64,000 nucleotides of DNA, from positions 586,001-650,000 of the forward strand of contig JAUJFZ010000001.1 of assembly GCA_030441535.1 (NCBI GenBank), written 5' to 3'. The position numbers were made by a program, and so were the translations under genes. Shown in pieces: positions 17,486-26,313 of this stretch. Position 1 is the stretch's first letter, and each line of letters begins with the position of its first letter. The notes under the pieces are model-generated. The model had not been told where the DNA came from. It was given only the letters and a program-made list of their open reading frames with translations, and ran no database searches. The DNA comes from Betaproteobacteria bacterium LSUCC0117. GTDB taxonomy: Bacteria > Pseudomonadota > Gammaproteobacteria > Burkholderiales > Burkholderiaceae_C.

Positions 17486-18073
17486 ATGCCCTCATCGACA
17501 CCGCGTTACCCCGTGCCAGACCTCAACACCCTGCCCGACGACTTGAAGTCGAAAATACTGGAGGTTCAAGAAAAAGCGGGCTTCATTCCAAACGTGTTTT
17601 TGGGATTGGCGCGGCGACCCGCCGAGTGGCGTGCGTTTTTTGCCTACCACGACGCCCTGATGCTCAAGGAGGGGGGCAATCTCACCAAGGGTGACCGCGA
17701 GATGATCGTCACCACCACCAGCGCCGCGAATCAGTGCTTGTACTGCGTGGTGGCGCACGGTGCCATCTTGCGCATCTACGAAAAGAAACCGCTGGTCGCC
17801 GATCAGGTCGCGGTGAACTACCGCAAGGCTGACATCACGCCACGCCAAAAAGCGATGTTGGACTTTGCCATGAAGGTCTGCAACGCGTCGCACACCGTTG
17901 ACGATGCCGATTTTGAAGCCCTGCACGCCCACGGCTTTGACGATGAAGATGCGTGGGACATCACTGCAATCACCGCCTTTTTTGGACTCTCAAACCGCAT
18001 TGCAAGCGTCACAGGCATGATGCCCAATGCCGAGTTTTACCTGATGGGACGGGTACCCAAAGCAAAGGCCTAA
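17486..18073 (+). CDS. AhpD-like peroxidase-related protein
   Basis: All-helical carboxymuconolactone-decarboxylase/AhpD-fold protein of 195 aa. The redox motif is CLYCVVAHG, giving C84, C87 and H91 (CxxCxxxH), the proton-relay arrangement of AhpD. It fits the group annotated as uncharacterised peroxidase-related enzymes. ATG 17486 is preceded by GGAG; an in-frame GTG at 17426 would overlap the promoter region and is rejected. A thiol-peroxidase role is inferred. The partner reductant is unknown and no alkyl hydroperoxide reductase is nearby. Confidence 0.82.
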   Translation: MPSSTPRYPVPDLNTLPDDLKSKILEVQEKAGFIPNVFLGLARRPAEWRAFFAYHDALMLKEGGNLTKGDREMIVTTTSAANQCLYCVVAHGAILRIYEKKPLVADQVAVNYRKADITPRQKAMLDFAMKVCNASHTVDDADFEALHAHGFDDEDAWDITAITAFFGLSNRIASVTGMMPNAEFYLMGRVPKAKA

Positions 18074-18082
18074 ACCGGCGTC

Positions 18083-18502
18083 TCACGCCACGATGGTGCG
18101 CAACCAATCGGGTAAAGGCGCCGATTTTTGCGCGGGGAAATCCACCCACACCATGGTGGCACCGCCCGAGGTGTAGATGACACCGGGTTCATCAACGCGC
18201 TCCAGCGTGCACCATGAGTCAAAGGTGCTGCGTCCCAGATCACTGACAAACAATTTGCCCAGCACATCGCTGGGGTAGGTGAGCTGTTTATGGAAATTGC
18301 AAAACGCATTCACGATCACGGGGCCCTCACCCTTGGCATCTGGCGGGCAACCAATCTGGCTCATCCAGTCGATGCGCATGTGTTCAAGGTATTTGAAGTA
18401 GACCGTGTTGTTCACGTGGCCCATCGCATCCATGTCCCCCCATCGCACGGGGAACCGTGATTCAAATACCAGTTTCTTCTTTTCGGGTAAGGTTATTCGC
18501 AT
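18083..18502 (-). CDS. 4HBT hotdog-fold thioesterase, YbgC-like
   Basis: Acyl-CoA thioesterase of 139 aa with the 4HBT signature RWGDMDAMGHVNNTVYFKYLE, in which the aspartate (D23 or D25) and H29 region form the active site. The single hotdog domain would assemble as a dimer or tetramer. The substrate is unknown; short- or medium-chain acyl-CoAs are typical for the family. It is convergent with the AhpD-like gene (9-nt gap) and divergent from the ETF-ubiquinone oxidoreductase gene. Confidence 0.85.
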   Translation of the reverse strand: MRITLPEKKKLVFESRFPVRWGDMDAMGHVNNTVYFKYLEHMRIDWMSQIGCPPDAKGEGPVIVNAFCNFHKQLTYPSDVLGKLFVSDLGRSTFDSWCTLERVDEPGVIYTSGGATMVWVDFPAQKSAPLPDWLRTIVA

Positions 18503-18613
18503 CTAATGCTCTCTCACGATCAATCCGTACAATGCAACGTTTGCATTGCCAGCGCGTTAGATTAAACCCTATTCCTGTCCCATCGCTTTCGCAGTTCCGT
18601 CGGAGATCCAGTC

Positions 18614-20326
18614 ATGAGCAGCTACCAAACCCGTCAATCCACCACTGCGGCTTTGATCGAAGCCCATGGCCCACGCGAGTCAATGGACTATGACGTGGTG
18701 GTAGTGGGCGGCGGACCCGCTGGTCTGTCCACGGCGATTCGCTTGAAACAACTGGCCGCAGAGAAAGGCACGGAGCTCAGCGTGGTCGTCCTCGAGAAGG
18801 GCTCGGAGCCGGGCGCCCATACCCTCAGCGGTGCGATCATGGACCCCCGCGCACTCACCGAGCTCTTGCCTGACTGGCAGGCCATGGGCGCGCCATTGAA
18901 TCAACCCGTCAGCGGCGACGACATCTTGTTTTTGTCAGAAACTGGCGCCAAGCGCACGCCAGACGCATTGATTCCCGGCTGTTTTCATAACGACGGCTGT
19001 TACGTGGTCAGCTTGGGCGCTGTTACGAAATGGCTGGGCGAACAAGCCGAAGCATTGGGCGTTGAGATCTTTCCGGGCTTCACTGCAGCACATGTTCTGT
19101 ATGACGATGCCGGTGCCGTAACGGGTGTCGCTACCGGCGACATGGGCGTCGGCAAAGACGGCGTGGCAACTGGCGATTTCCAGCTGGGTATGGCGTTGCT
19201 CGGCAAATACACGGTCTTCGCCGAGGGCGCTCGCGGCCACTTGGGTAAAGAACTGATTGCGCACTACCAACTCGATGCCGGCAAAGACCCTCAGAGCTAC
19301 GCGCTGGGCGTGAAGGAGTTGTGGGAAATTTCTCCTGAAAAAGCCAAACCAGGCCGTGTGGTACACACCGCCGGTTGGCCCATGGATAACGATACCTACG
19401 GCGGTGGTTTCCTCTACCACCTCGAAGGTAACAAGGTCACCTTGGGGTTCGTGACGGGTCTGGATTACAAGAACCCGTGGCTCTCACCCTTTGAGGAGAT
19501 GCAGCGTTGGAAAACCCACCCCGCGATCCGGAGCGTCCTGGAGGGCGGTAAGCGCTTGGGCTATGGCGCGCGCGCCATCACGGCCGGCGGTCTGTTGTCG
19601 CTCCCGAAAACAGTGTTCCCAGGTGGCGCACTGGTCGGCTGTGACGCAGGCTACCTCAATGCCAGCCGCATCAAGGGTAGCCATGCGGCCATCAAAACCG
19701 GTATGTTGTGTGCCGAGGCGGCCTTTGAGGCGATTCAAGCGGGCCGTCAGCAAGACGAACTGAGTGCCTACCCTGCCGCATTCGAGGCCAGCTGGCTGTA
19801 CCAAGAACTCAACGCATCGCGCAACTTCAAGCAGTGGTTCAAGAAGGGCAACACGGTTGGCACCCTGATGACGGGTATTGAACAGTGGTTGTTACCCAAA
19901 TTAGGTATCAAGGCGCCACCGTGGACGGTACACCGCAAGGTCGCAGACCACGCCCAACTCCGACCGGCCGCCGAGTGCAGCAAAATTGCGTACCCAAAAC
20001 CTGACGGTGTCATCACCTTCGACCGTCTCAGCAGTGTATTCATCAGCAATACCAACCACGCGGAGAACCAGCCGGCCCACCTCACCTTGCGTGACGATAC
20101 GGTGCCAGTGCGGGTCAACTTAGCGACCTATGCCGGCCCCGAGAGCCGGTACTGCCCTGCTGGGGTGTACGAATACGTGCCCGATGAGAGTGGTACTGGG
20201 GAGCGGCTGCAAATCAACGCGCAAAACTGCGTTCACTGCAAGACCTGCGATATCAAAGACCCAACCCAAAACATCGTTTGGGTGACGCCAGAGGGCGGCG
20301 GTGGTCCGAATTACGCCGGTATGTAA
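18614..20326 (+). CDS. etfQO: Electron transfer flavoprotein-ubiquinone oxidoreductase
   Basis: Membrane-associated flavoenzyme of 570 aa that passes electrons from ETF to the quinone pool during acyl-CoA and amino-acid oxidation. The N-terminal FAD motif is VVVVGGGPAGL. The C-terminal 4Fe-4S cluster is held by C514 (CPAG) and by C539, C542 and C545 (CVHCKTC). Length and cysteine pattern match the family exactly. ATG 18614 has GGAG upstream. Its product would reoxidise ETF reduced by the glutaryl-CoA dehydrogenase encoded at 57.4 kb. The stop is followed within 30 nt by the promoter of the glycine riboswitch. Confidence 0.96.
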   Translation: MSSYQTRQSTTAALIEAHGPRESMDYDVVVVGGGPAGLSTAIRLKQLAAEKGTELSVVVLEKGSEPGAHTLSGAIMDPRALTELLPDWQAMGAPLNQPVSGDDILFLSETGAKRTPDALIPGCFHNDGCYVVSLGAVTKWLGEQAEALGVEIFPGFTAAHVLYDDAGAVTGVATGDMGVGKDGVATGDFQLGMALLGKYTVFAEGARGHLGKELIAHYQLDAGKDPQSYALGVKELWEISPEKAKPGRVVHTAGWPMDNDTYGGGFLYHLEGNKVTLGFVTGLDYKNPWLSPFEEMQRWKTHPAIRSVLEGGKRLGYGARAITAGGLLSLPKTVFPGGALVGCDAGYLNASRIKGSHAAIKTGMLCAEAAFEAIQAGRQQDELSAYPAAFEASWLYQELNASRNFKQWFKKGNTVGTLMTGIEQWLLPKLGIKAPPWTVHRKVADHAQLRPAAECSKIAYPKPDGVITFDRLSSVFISNTNHAENQPAHLTLRDDTVPVRVNLATYAGPESRYCPAGVYEYVPDESGTGERLQINAQNCVHCKTCDIKDPTQNIVWVTPEGGGGPNYAGM

Positions 20327-20329
20327 AAA

Positions 20330-20358
20330 CTTTCAAAACGGCTTCCAAAAGCTATAAT
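20330..20358 (+). promoter_or_regulatory. Promoter-like element for the glycine operon
   Basis: A perfect -10 hexamer TATAAT (20353-20358) is preceded at 17 nt by CTTTCA (20330-20335), a weak -35. The expected RNA start near 20365 coincides with the first base of the riboswitch P1 helix, which supports the assignment. It begins only 3 nt after the etfQO stop codon. Confidence 0.7.
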
Positions 20359-20364
20359 CCGGTA

Positions 20365-20588
20365 TTGCCAGGAGAGAGCCCGTGAGGGACACCGAAGGCG
20401 CAAGGCTGTGGATCGCCACGGTCTGAACGCTCAGGTACAAAGGACTGGTAACACGTTAAGGGTCGGCGACCACCGACCCCAGGCGTTTCCCCGATGGAGA
20501 GAGGCGAATCAGCATCAAAGCGATTCGCCCACCGAAGGCGCAAGCACAGGGCATTTGTGTGAATCGCTCAGGTAAAGCGGACACGGGG
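20365..20588 (+). ncRNA. Tandem glycine riboswitch
   Basis: Two glycine aptamers lie in tandem upstream of gcvT. Aptamer I spans about 20365-20451. It has GGAGAG at 20371, ACCGAAGGCGCAA at 20391 and a CTCAGGTACAAAGGAC stretch, closed by P1 TTGCCAG with CTGGTAA. Aptamer II spans about 20489-20588. It has GGAGAG at 20496, ACCGAAGGCGCAA at 20531 and CTCAGGTAAAGCGGAC, closed by CCCCG with CGGGG. The linker is unusually long (20452-20488) and folds as a 7-bp hairpin (20460-20479). In this family, glycine usually switches on degradation genes. The 80 nt before gcvT should hold the expression platform, but I could not assign its pairing. Confidence 0.95.
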
Positions 20589-20667
20589 CAGAGGAATTGA
20601 TGCAAGACCCGTCGCGTCGCGGCAGGCACTTGCGATAACAAACCCTGCTCTGTTCTTGGCCTCAGCC

Positions 20668-21840
20668 ATGTCATCCGAGCAAGCAACCGATGAGAGTCTT
20701 GCTGTGACCGCTTCAACCGACAACGCTGTGCCACTGCACACTACCCCACTCAACGATCTGCATGTCTCACTTGGCGCGCGCATGGTCCCTTTTGCGGGCT
20801 ACAGCATGCCGGTGCAATACCCGCTAGGCGTTCTGGGTGAGCACTTACACACCCGCCAAAAAGCCGGTTTGTTCGATGTCTCCCACATGGGCCAATTGCG
20901 ACTGGTTGGACCACAAGCAGCGGCGGCTTTTGAGTCACTGATGCCGGTCGACGTGGTCGATTTGCCCGTCGGTAAACAGCGCTACGGTCTGCTCCTGAAT
21001 GAACAAGGGGGCATCATCGACGACCTGATGTTTGTGAACCGCGGGGCTGACTTGTTTGTCATCGTCAACGGTGCATGCAAGGCCGGCGATATCGCCCACA
21101 TTCAGGCCAACATCGGTCAGCAATGTGAGGTCATTCCCATGCCCGAGCAGGCCCTGCTTGCATTACAGGGCCCCCAAGCGGTCGACGTGCTGCGTGAACT
21201 CAACCCGGGTGTGGACGATTTGGTCTTCATGACGGGCGCGCCCCTCACCTTGGCGGGCATCGATTGTTACGTGACCCGCAGCGGTTACACCGGTGCGGAC
21301 GGTTTCGAAATTTCAGTCCCCGGTGATCAGGCTACGGCGTTGGCCCAAGCCCTGCTGGCTGACGACCGCACCCAGCCCATCGGCCTAGGCGCGCGCAACT
21401 CGTTGCGCTTAGAAGCGGGTCTCTGCCTGTACGGCAACGACATCGATACACAATCCACCCCAATCGAGGCTGGCTTAAATTGGGCCATCCAAAAAGTCAG
21501 GCGTACTGGCGGCGCTCGCGCAGGCGGCTTCTTAGGCGCTGATACCGTGTTGGGTCAGTTGGACGGCCATGTCCCCCTGACCCGCCGTCGTGTGGGCTTG
21601 CTCGCGACGGAACGCGTGCCTGTGCGCGACTACACTGTTTTACAAAACGAACAAGGCGATGTCATTGGTGAGGTCACCAGCGGCTTGCTGGCTCCATCCG
21701 TCAACCAAGCCATTGCCATGGGCTACGTGCGCATCGATTGCAGCACCATCGGTACGACGGTCAACGCCATGGTCCGCGGTCGCGCCATCCCGATGGTCGT
21801 CAGCGCCATGCCCTTCGTGCCCAACGGCTACAAACGTTAA
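20668..21840 (+). CDS. gcvT: Glycine cleavage system T protein (aminomethyltransferase)
   Basis: Tetrahydrofolate-dependent aminomethyltransferase. It takes the methylamine group from the H-protein lipoyl arm, releasing ammonia and forming methylene-THF. The core begins at TPLNDLHVSLGARMVPFAGYSMP and includes FDVSHMGQ and the folate-binding YTGADGFEI. At 390 aa it is about 20 residues longer than usual at the N-terminus. ATG 20668 is taken as the start, but it lacks a Shine-Dalgarno; GTG 20704, with GAGAG upstream, would give a more typical length. First gene after the glycine riboswitch. Confidence 0.93.
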   Translation: MSSEQATDESLAVTASTDNAVPLHTTPLNDLHVSLGARMVPFAGYSMPVQYPLGVLGEHLHTRQKAGLFDVSHMGQLRLVGPQAAAAFESLMPVDVVDLPVGKQRYGLLLNEQGGIIDDLMFVNRGADLFVIVNGACKAGDIAHIQANIGQQCEVIPMPEQALLALQGPQAVDVLRELNPGVDDLVFMTGAPLTLAGIDCYVTRSGYTGADGFEISVPGDQATALAQALLADDRTQPIGLGARNSLRLEAGLCLYGNDIDTQSTPIEAGLNWAIQKVRRTGGARAGGFLGADTVLGQLDGHVPLTRRRVGLLATERVPVRDYTVLQNEQGDVIGEVTSGLLAPSVNQAIAMGYVRIDCSTIGTTVNAMVRGRAIPMVVSAMPFVPNGYKR

Positions 21841-21881
21841 TCCCCAGTCCCGCATTTTCAAATCTTTTAAAGGAGCATCCC

Positions 21882-22244
21882 ATGATCAAGTACACCGAAG
21901 ACCACGAGTGGGTCAAAGTTGAGGGCGACACCGCCACCGTCGGTATCACCGTGCACGCGCAAGATGCGTTGGGCGATGTGGTGTTTGTCGAATTGCCTGA
22001 AGTGGGAGCCGCCCTGGCGCAGAAAGACACAGCCGGTGTGGTTGAGTCAGTCAAGGCCGCGGCCGACGTTTACATGCCCATCAGCGGCGAGGTCACTGAA
22101 GTCAATGAAGCCCTGCGCGATGACCCCTCGCTCGCAAACTCTGACCCCTTGGGTGCGGGCTGGTTCTTCAAAGTGAAACTCAGCGACCCCAGCCAATTGG
22201 ATGCGTTGATGGATGAAACCGCTTACGGTGCTTTCGCGCAATAA
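21882..22244 (+). CDS. gcvH: Glycine cleavage system H protein
   Basis: Lipoyl carrier of the glycine cleavage complex, 120 aa. The lipoylated lysine is K58 in VVESVKAAADVY. The N-terminus YTEDHEWV and the tail GAGWFFKVKL are typical. AAAGGAG lies seven bases before ATG 21882. The longer in-frame reading back to 21738 lies inside gcvT and is rejected. It carries the aminomethyl group from GcvP to GcvT, encoded on either side. Confidence 0.97.
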   Translation: MIKYTEDHEWVKVEGDTATVGITVHAQDALGDVVFVELPEVGAALAQKDTAGVVESVKAAADVYMPISGEVTEVNEALRDDPSLANSDPLGAGWFFKVKLSDPSQLDALMDETAYGAFAQ

Positions 22245-22299
22245 GCGCGCTTTCACCTTGCACTGACTTTTTGCCCAACCCCCTTACTGAGCAACCACC

Positions 22300-25206
22300 A
22301 TGGCACTGATTGATCTTGAGAACCCCGGCGCTTTTGAACAACGACATACCGGCCCCAACGCTGACCAAGAAGCGCTGATGCTCAGTGCCATTGGCGCTGT
22401 CTCCCGCGCAGCGTTATTGGCCGAGATCGTCCCTGCCAGTATTGCCCGCGAGACCCCCATGGCGCTGCCGCCCGCGGTCGGCGAGTCCGAGGCCTTGAGG
22501 GAGTTGCAAGCGATCGCCAGCCAAAACGAAGTCTGTACCTCTTGGATTGGGCAGGGCTATTACGGCACACATACCCCGGGCGTTATCCTGCGCAACATCC
22601 TTGAGAATCCCGCCTGGTACACGGCCTACACACCGTATCAGGCCGAGATTTCGCAAGGGCGGATGGAGGCGTTGGTGAACTTCCAAACCATGGTGTGTGA
22701 CCTGTCGGGTATGCCCATTGCCAATGCATCGATGCTCGACGAGGCCACAGCGGCGGCAGAAGCGATGACACTTGCTAAGCGTTCTGTGAAGTCAAAAGGG
22801 ATGACGATCTTGGTGTCAGGTGAATGCCATCCCCAAACCATCGAGGTCATTCAAACCCGCGCGGCGCCTTTGGGTATGACCGTCATCGTGCCGCAAACGC
22901 CAGCCGATTGGGCGACAGCCCTGGCGCGTACCGATTACTTCGCCGTCGTGTGCCAGTACCCGAGTACGTTTGGACGCATCGATGACATCAGTGCCGATGT
23001 CGCGCAAGTCCATGCCAACCAAGCAGCCTTCATCGTAGCCGCCGATCTGTTGGCCCTTACCCTCGTGGTCCCGCCGGGTGAAGTGGGTGCCGACATTGTG
23101 GTGGGCACAACGCAGCGCCTCGGGATGCCGATGGGTAATGGTGGTCCACACGCCGCTTACATGGCCTGTCGTGATGAATTGAAGCGATCATTGCCCGGGC
23201 GTTTGGTCGGCGTAAGTGTGGACGCACATGGCGCACCCGCTTACCGCCTGGCACTGCAAACCCGCGAGCAACACATTCGCCGTGAAAAAGCCACCTCCAA
23301 CATTTGCACCGCGCAGGTTCTGCCTGCCGTCGTTGCCAGCATGTACGCCGTCTATCATGGGCCTGTGGGTCTCACGCGCATTGCCAAACGCGTTGCCACC
23401 TATACCGCCATTTTGGCGAAGGGCCTGCAGACCCTGGGACACGTTGCGGTCAACGCATCGGCCTTTGATACGCTCACCTACTCGGTGCCGGGGCGAGCTG
23501 ACGGATTAGTTGAAGCCGCTTACCGCGCAGGGGGCAACTTACGCCGCGTCGATGCCAATACCGTTGCCCTGTCGTTAGATGAAACTACAACCCGCGCCGA
23601 CCTCGAGACCCTGTGGCGTGCATTCGGCGCATCCGAAAGTAACCTGCCAAGCATCGAGGCGTTGGGGGCCGATGAGCCGACTCTCATTCCTGCCGCATTG
23701 CGCCGCCAGAGCGCGTTCCTGACGCATCCCGTTTTCAACGCCCATCACAGCGAAACTGCGATGCTGCGCTACATCCGCTCCCTGAGTGATAAGGATTTGG
23801 CGTTGGATCGCACCATGATCCCGCTGGGCAGTTGCACCATGAAATTGAATGCGACCAGCGAGATGATTCCCATCACGTGGCCTGAGTTCGCCCACATTCA
23901 CCCCTTCGCACCCGCCGCGCAACGCGCGGGGTACGCGCAACTCGACGCACAACTGCGTGACTGGCTGTGCCAAGCCACCGGCTATGCCGGTATCAGCTTG
24001 CAACCCAACGCGGGTAGCCAAGGTGAGTACGCAGGCTTGTTGGCCATCAAGGCCTACCACCAAGCCAAAGGCGAAACGCAACGTAACGTGTGCTTGATCC
24101 CCGCAAGTGCCCATGGCACCAACCCAGCTAGTGCGCAGATGGTGGGGATGCAAGTCGTGGTCGTGGCCTGTGACGAGGCGGGTAACGTCGACATGGCCGA
24201 TTTGGCAGCCAAGTGCGAGAGGCACAGCGCCCACATCGCCGCCATGATGATCACCTACCCCAGCACCCACGGGGTCTTTGAAACGCAGGTCAAAGACTTG
24301 TGCGCATTGGTGCATCAGCACGGTGGACGTGTCTACGTCGATGGCGCCAATATGAATGCACTGGTCGGCGTTGCAGCGCCCGGTCAGTTCGGTGGCGATG
24401 TGAGCCACCTGAACCTGCACAAAACTTTCTGCATTCCGCATGGCGGCGGTGGCCCGGGTGTCGGCCCGGTTTGCGTTGTGGCGGACTTGGTGCCTTACCT
24501 CCCCGGCCATGTCGCCGGTGGTTTGCCCGTTACGGGCGGCGACGCTGCGGTGGGTGCCGTCAGTGCCGCGCCGCTTGGTAACGCTGCGGTGTTACCCATC
24601 AGCTGGATGTACTGCCGCATGATGGGCGCAGGTGCGCTCAAGCGCGCCACCGAAGTTGCCATCTTGAACGCGAACTACATCAGCGTGCAGCTGCGCGACC
24701 ACTTCCCAACACTGTATGCCAGCGCGTCGGGACGCGTGGCGCACGAGTGTATTTTGGACTTGCGCCACTTCAAGGAAACCACCGGTATCCAAGCCGAAGA
24801 CGTAGCCAAGCGCCTCATCGATTACGGTTTCCACGCGCCTACCTTGTCTTTCCCGGTGCCCAACACGCTCATGGTTGAGCCCACCGAAAGCGAGGACTTG
24901 CGCGAGCTCGATCGTTTCATCGACGCCATGAAGTCGATTCGCCGTGAAATTGCGCAGGTCGAAGCCGGAGTCTGGCCCAAGGACGATAACCCCTTGGTCA
25001 ACGCGCCCCATACCGCAGAGACCCTCACACGCGAAAGCTGGGACCATGCCTACAGCCGCGAGACCGCGGCGTACCCGGTCGCCAGTTTGAAACGCGGCAA
25101 GTACTGGGTGCCCGTGGGTCGGGTGGACAACGTGTACGGTGACCGGAACCTGTTCTGCAGTTGCGTGCCACTGAGTGCGTACGCCGAGCCCGCAGAAGCC
25201 GTGTAA
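22300..25206 (+). CDS. gcvP: Glycine dehydrogenase (decarboxylating), P protein
   Basis: PLP enzyme of 968 aa that decarboxylates glycine and passes the aminomethyl group to GcvH. It is the single-chain form, fusing the two halves found as GcvPA/GcvPB elsewhere. The PLP lysine is K708 in LNLHKTFCIPHGGGGPG. N-terminal RHTGPNADQEALML is typical. The length matches the family (E. coli about 957). It lies 55 nt after gcvH and 9 nt before the threonine aldolase gene. The fourth component, the L protein (dihydrolipoyl dehydrogenase), is not in the window. Confidence 0.97.
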   Translation: MALIDLENPGAFEQRHTGPNADQEALMLSAIGAVSRAALLAEIVPASIARETPMALPPAVGESEALRELQAIASQNEVCTSWIGQGYYGTHTPGVILRNILENPAWYTAYTPYQAEISQGRMEALVNFQTMVCDLSGMPIANASMLDEATAAAEAMTLAKRSVKSKGMTILVSGECHPQTIEVIQTRAAPLGMTVIVPQTPADWATALARTDYFAVVCQYPSTFGRIDDISADVAQVHANQAAFIVAADLLALTLVVPPGEVGADIVVGTTQRLGMPMGNGGPHAAYMACRDELKRSLPGRLVGVSVDAHGAPAYRLALQTREQHIRREKATSNICTAQVLPAVVASMYAVYHGPVGLTRIAKRVATYTAILAKGLQTLGHVAVNASAFDTLTYSVPGRADGLVEAAYRAGGNLRRVDANTVALSLDETTTRADLETLWRAFGASESNLPSIEALGADEPTLIPAALRRQSAFLTHPVFNAHHSETAMLRYIRSLSDKDLALDRTMIPLGSCTMKLNATSEMIPITWPEFAHIHPFAPAAQRAGYAQLDAQLRDWLCQATGYAGISLQPNAGSQGEYAGLLAIKAYHQAKGETQRNVCLIPASAHGTNPASAQMVGMQVVVVACDEAGNVDMADLAAKCERHSAHIAAMMITYPSTHGVFETQVKDLCALVHQHGGRVYVDGANMNALVGVAAPGQFGGDVSHLNLHKTFCIPHGGGGPGVGPVCVVADLVPYLPGHVAGGLPVTGGDAAVGAVSAAPLGNAAVLPISWMYCRMMGAGALKRATEVAILNANYISVQLRDHFPTLYASASGRVAHECILDLRHFKETTGIQAEDVAKRLIDYGFHAPTLSFPVPNTLMVEPTESEDLRELDRFIDAMKSIRREIAQVEAGVWPKDDNPLVNAPHTAETLTRESWDHAYSRETAAYPVASLKRGKYWVPVGRVDNVYGDRNLFCSCVPLSAYAEPAEAV

Positions 25207-25215
25207 AGTCTCGAG

Positions 25216-26310
25216 ATGCAACTCGAAGACACCCCACCTCAAGCGACCGACCACGCCCGCCGACAGCACTTTGCCAGCGATAACTATGCGGGCATGTGCC
25301 CAGAGGCGGCGCACTGGTTTAACGCCGCCAATGGCAGCGGCCATGCGCCCGCCTACGGCGATGACGCGTGGACTACGCGCGTGTCCGATCGCTTGCGCGA
25401 GACCTTCGACAAAGACTGTGATATCTACTTTGTCTTCAACGGCACAGCGGCCAACTCGTTGGCACTGGCCAGTTTGTGCCAAAGCTATCACTCCGTCATC
25501 TGCACGCCAGTTGCCCATATCGAAACCGATGAGTGCGGCGGCCCCGAGTTCTTCTCGAACGGCTCCAAACTGCTGGTAGCCGACGCGGGTCCAGACGCGG
25601 CCGCGTTGGGCAAGCTCACGCCTGCCGCAGTCGAAACCATGGTGCTCAAGCGCAACGACCTGCACTACCCCAAACCCAAGGTGGTATCGATCACGCAATC
25701 GACCGAACTCGGTACGGTTTATAGCGTCGAAGAGGTCAAGGCGATCACGGCCATGGCCAAGCAACACCAGCTCAAGGTACACATGGACGGTGCTCGCTTC
25801 GCAAATGCGGTGGCGACTTTAGGCTGTCACCCCGCTGATGTGACGTGGCGCGCAGGGGTCGACGTGCTGTGTTTCGGTGGCACTAAAAATGGTTTACCCG
25901 TTGGGGAGGCCGTGGTCTTTTTTGACCGCACACTGAGCGAAGACTTCTCCTATCGCGTCAAGCAAGCGGGGCAACTCGCCAGCAAGATGCGCTTCATCTC
26001 GGCGCCTTGGTTGGGGATGCTTGAGAGCAACCTGTGGCTCAGCAATGCCCGCCATGCGAATGCCATGGCGCAACGCCTGCGCGAGCAGTTAGCGCTTATT
26101 CCCGGGATTAAGTTCTTGGCCCCCACGCAAGCCAATGCAGTGTTTGCGCAACTGCCCAAACCCGCCATCGATCGCCTTCAAGGCGATGGCTGGCGGTTTT
26201 ACGAATTTATCGCGGGCGGTGGCTGCCGCTTCATGTGTGCATGGGATACCACCGAGGCCTCCGTTGATGCATTTGCGGCGGCTGTTGCCCAAGCCCTCAA
26301 GGCAGACTGA
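25216..26310 (+). CDS. Low-specificity threonine aldolase family protein
   Basis: PLP-dependent aldolase of 364 aa (beta-eliminating-lyase fold) that splits threonine or other beta-hydroxy amino acids into glycine and an aldehyde, reversibly. The PLP lysine is K224 in FGGTKNGLPVGE. Upstream HMDGARFANA carries the cofactor-binding aspartate, and FASDNYAGMCPE is a typical N-terminal substrate loop. It follows gcvP by only 9 nt and probably shares the riboswitch-controlled transcript. A glycine-forming enzyme behind a glycine-activated switch is odd. It may run in reverse or act on another hydroxy amino acid. Confidence 0.88.
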   Translation: MQLEDTPPQATDHARRQHFASDNYAGMCPEAAHWFNAANGSGHAPAYGDDAWTTRVSDRLRETFDKDCDIYFVFNGTAANSLALASLCQSYHSVICTPVAHIETDECGGPEFFSNGSKLLVADAGPDAAALGKLTPAAVETMVLKRNDLHYPKPKVVSITQSTELGTVYSVEEVKAITAMAKQHQLKVHMDGARFANAVATLGCHPADVTWRAGVDVLCFGGTKNGLPVGEAVVFFDRTLSEDFSYRVKQAGQLASKMRFISAPWLGMLESNLWLSNARHANAMAQRLREQLALIPGIKFLAPTQANAVFAQLPKPAIDRLQGDGWRFYEFIAGGGCRFMCAWDTTEASVDAFAAAVAQALKAD

Positions 26311-26313
26311 CGG

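Noticed and set aside
24592..25782. A 396-aa open reading frame opposite gcvP and the threonine aldolase gene
   Set aside because: It overlaps two clearly real genes antisense, crosses their junction, and its translation shows no family motif.
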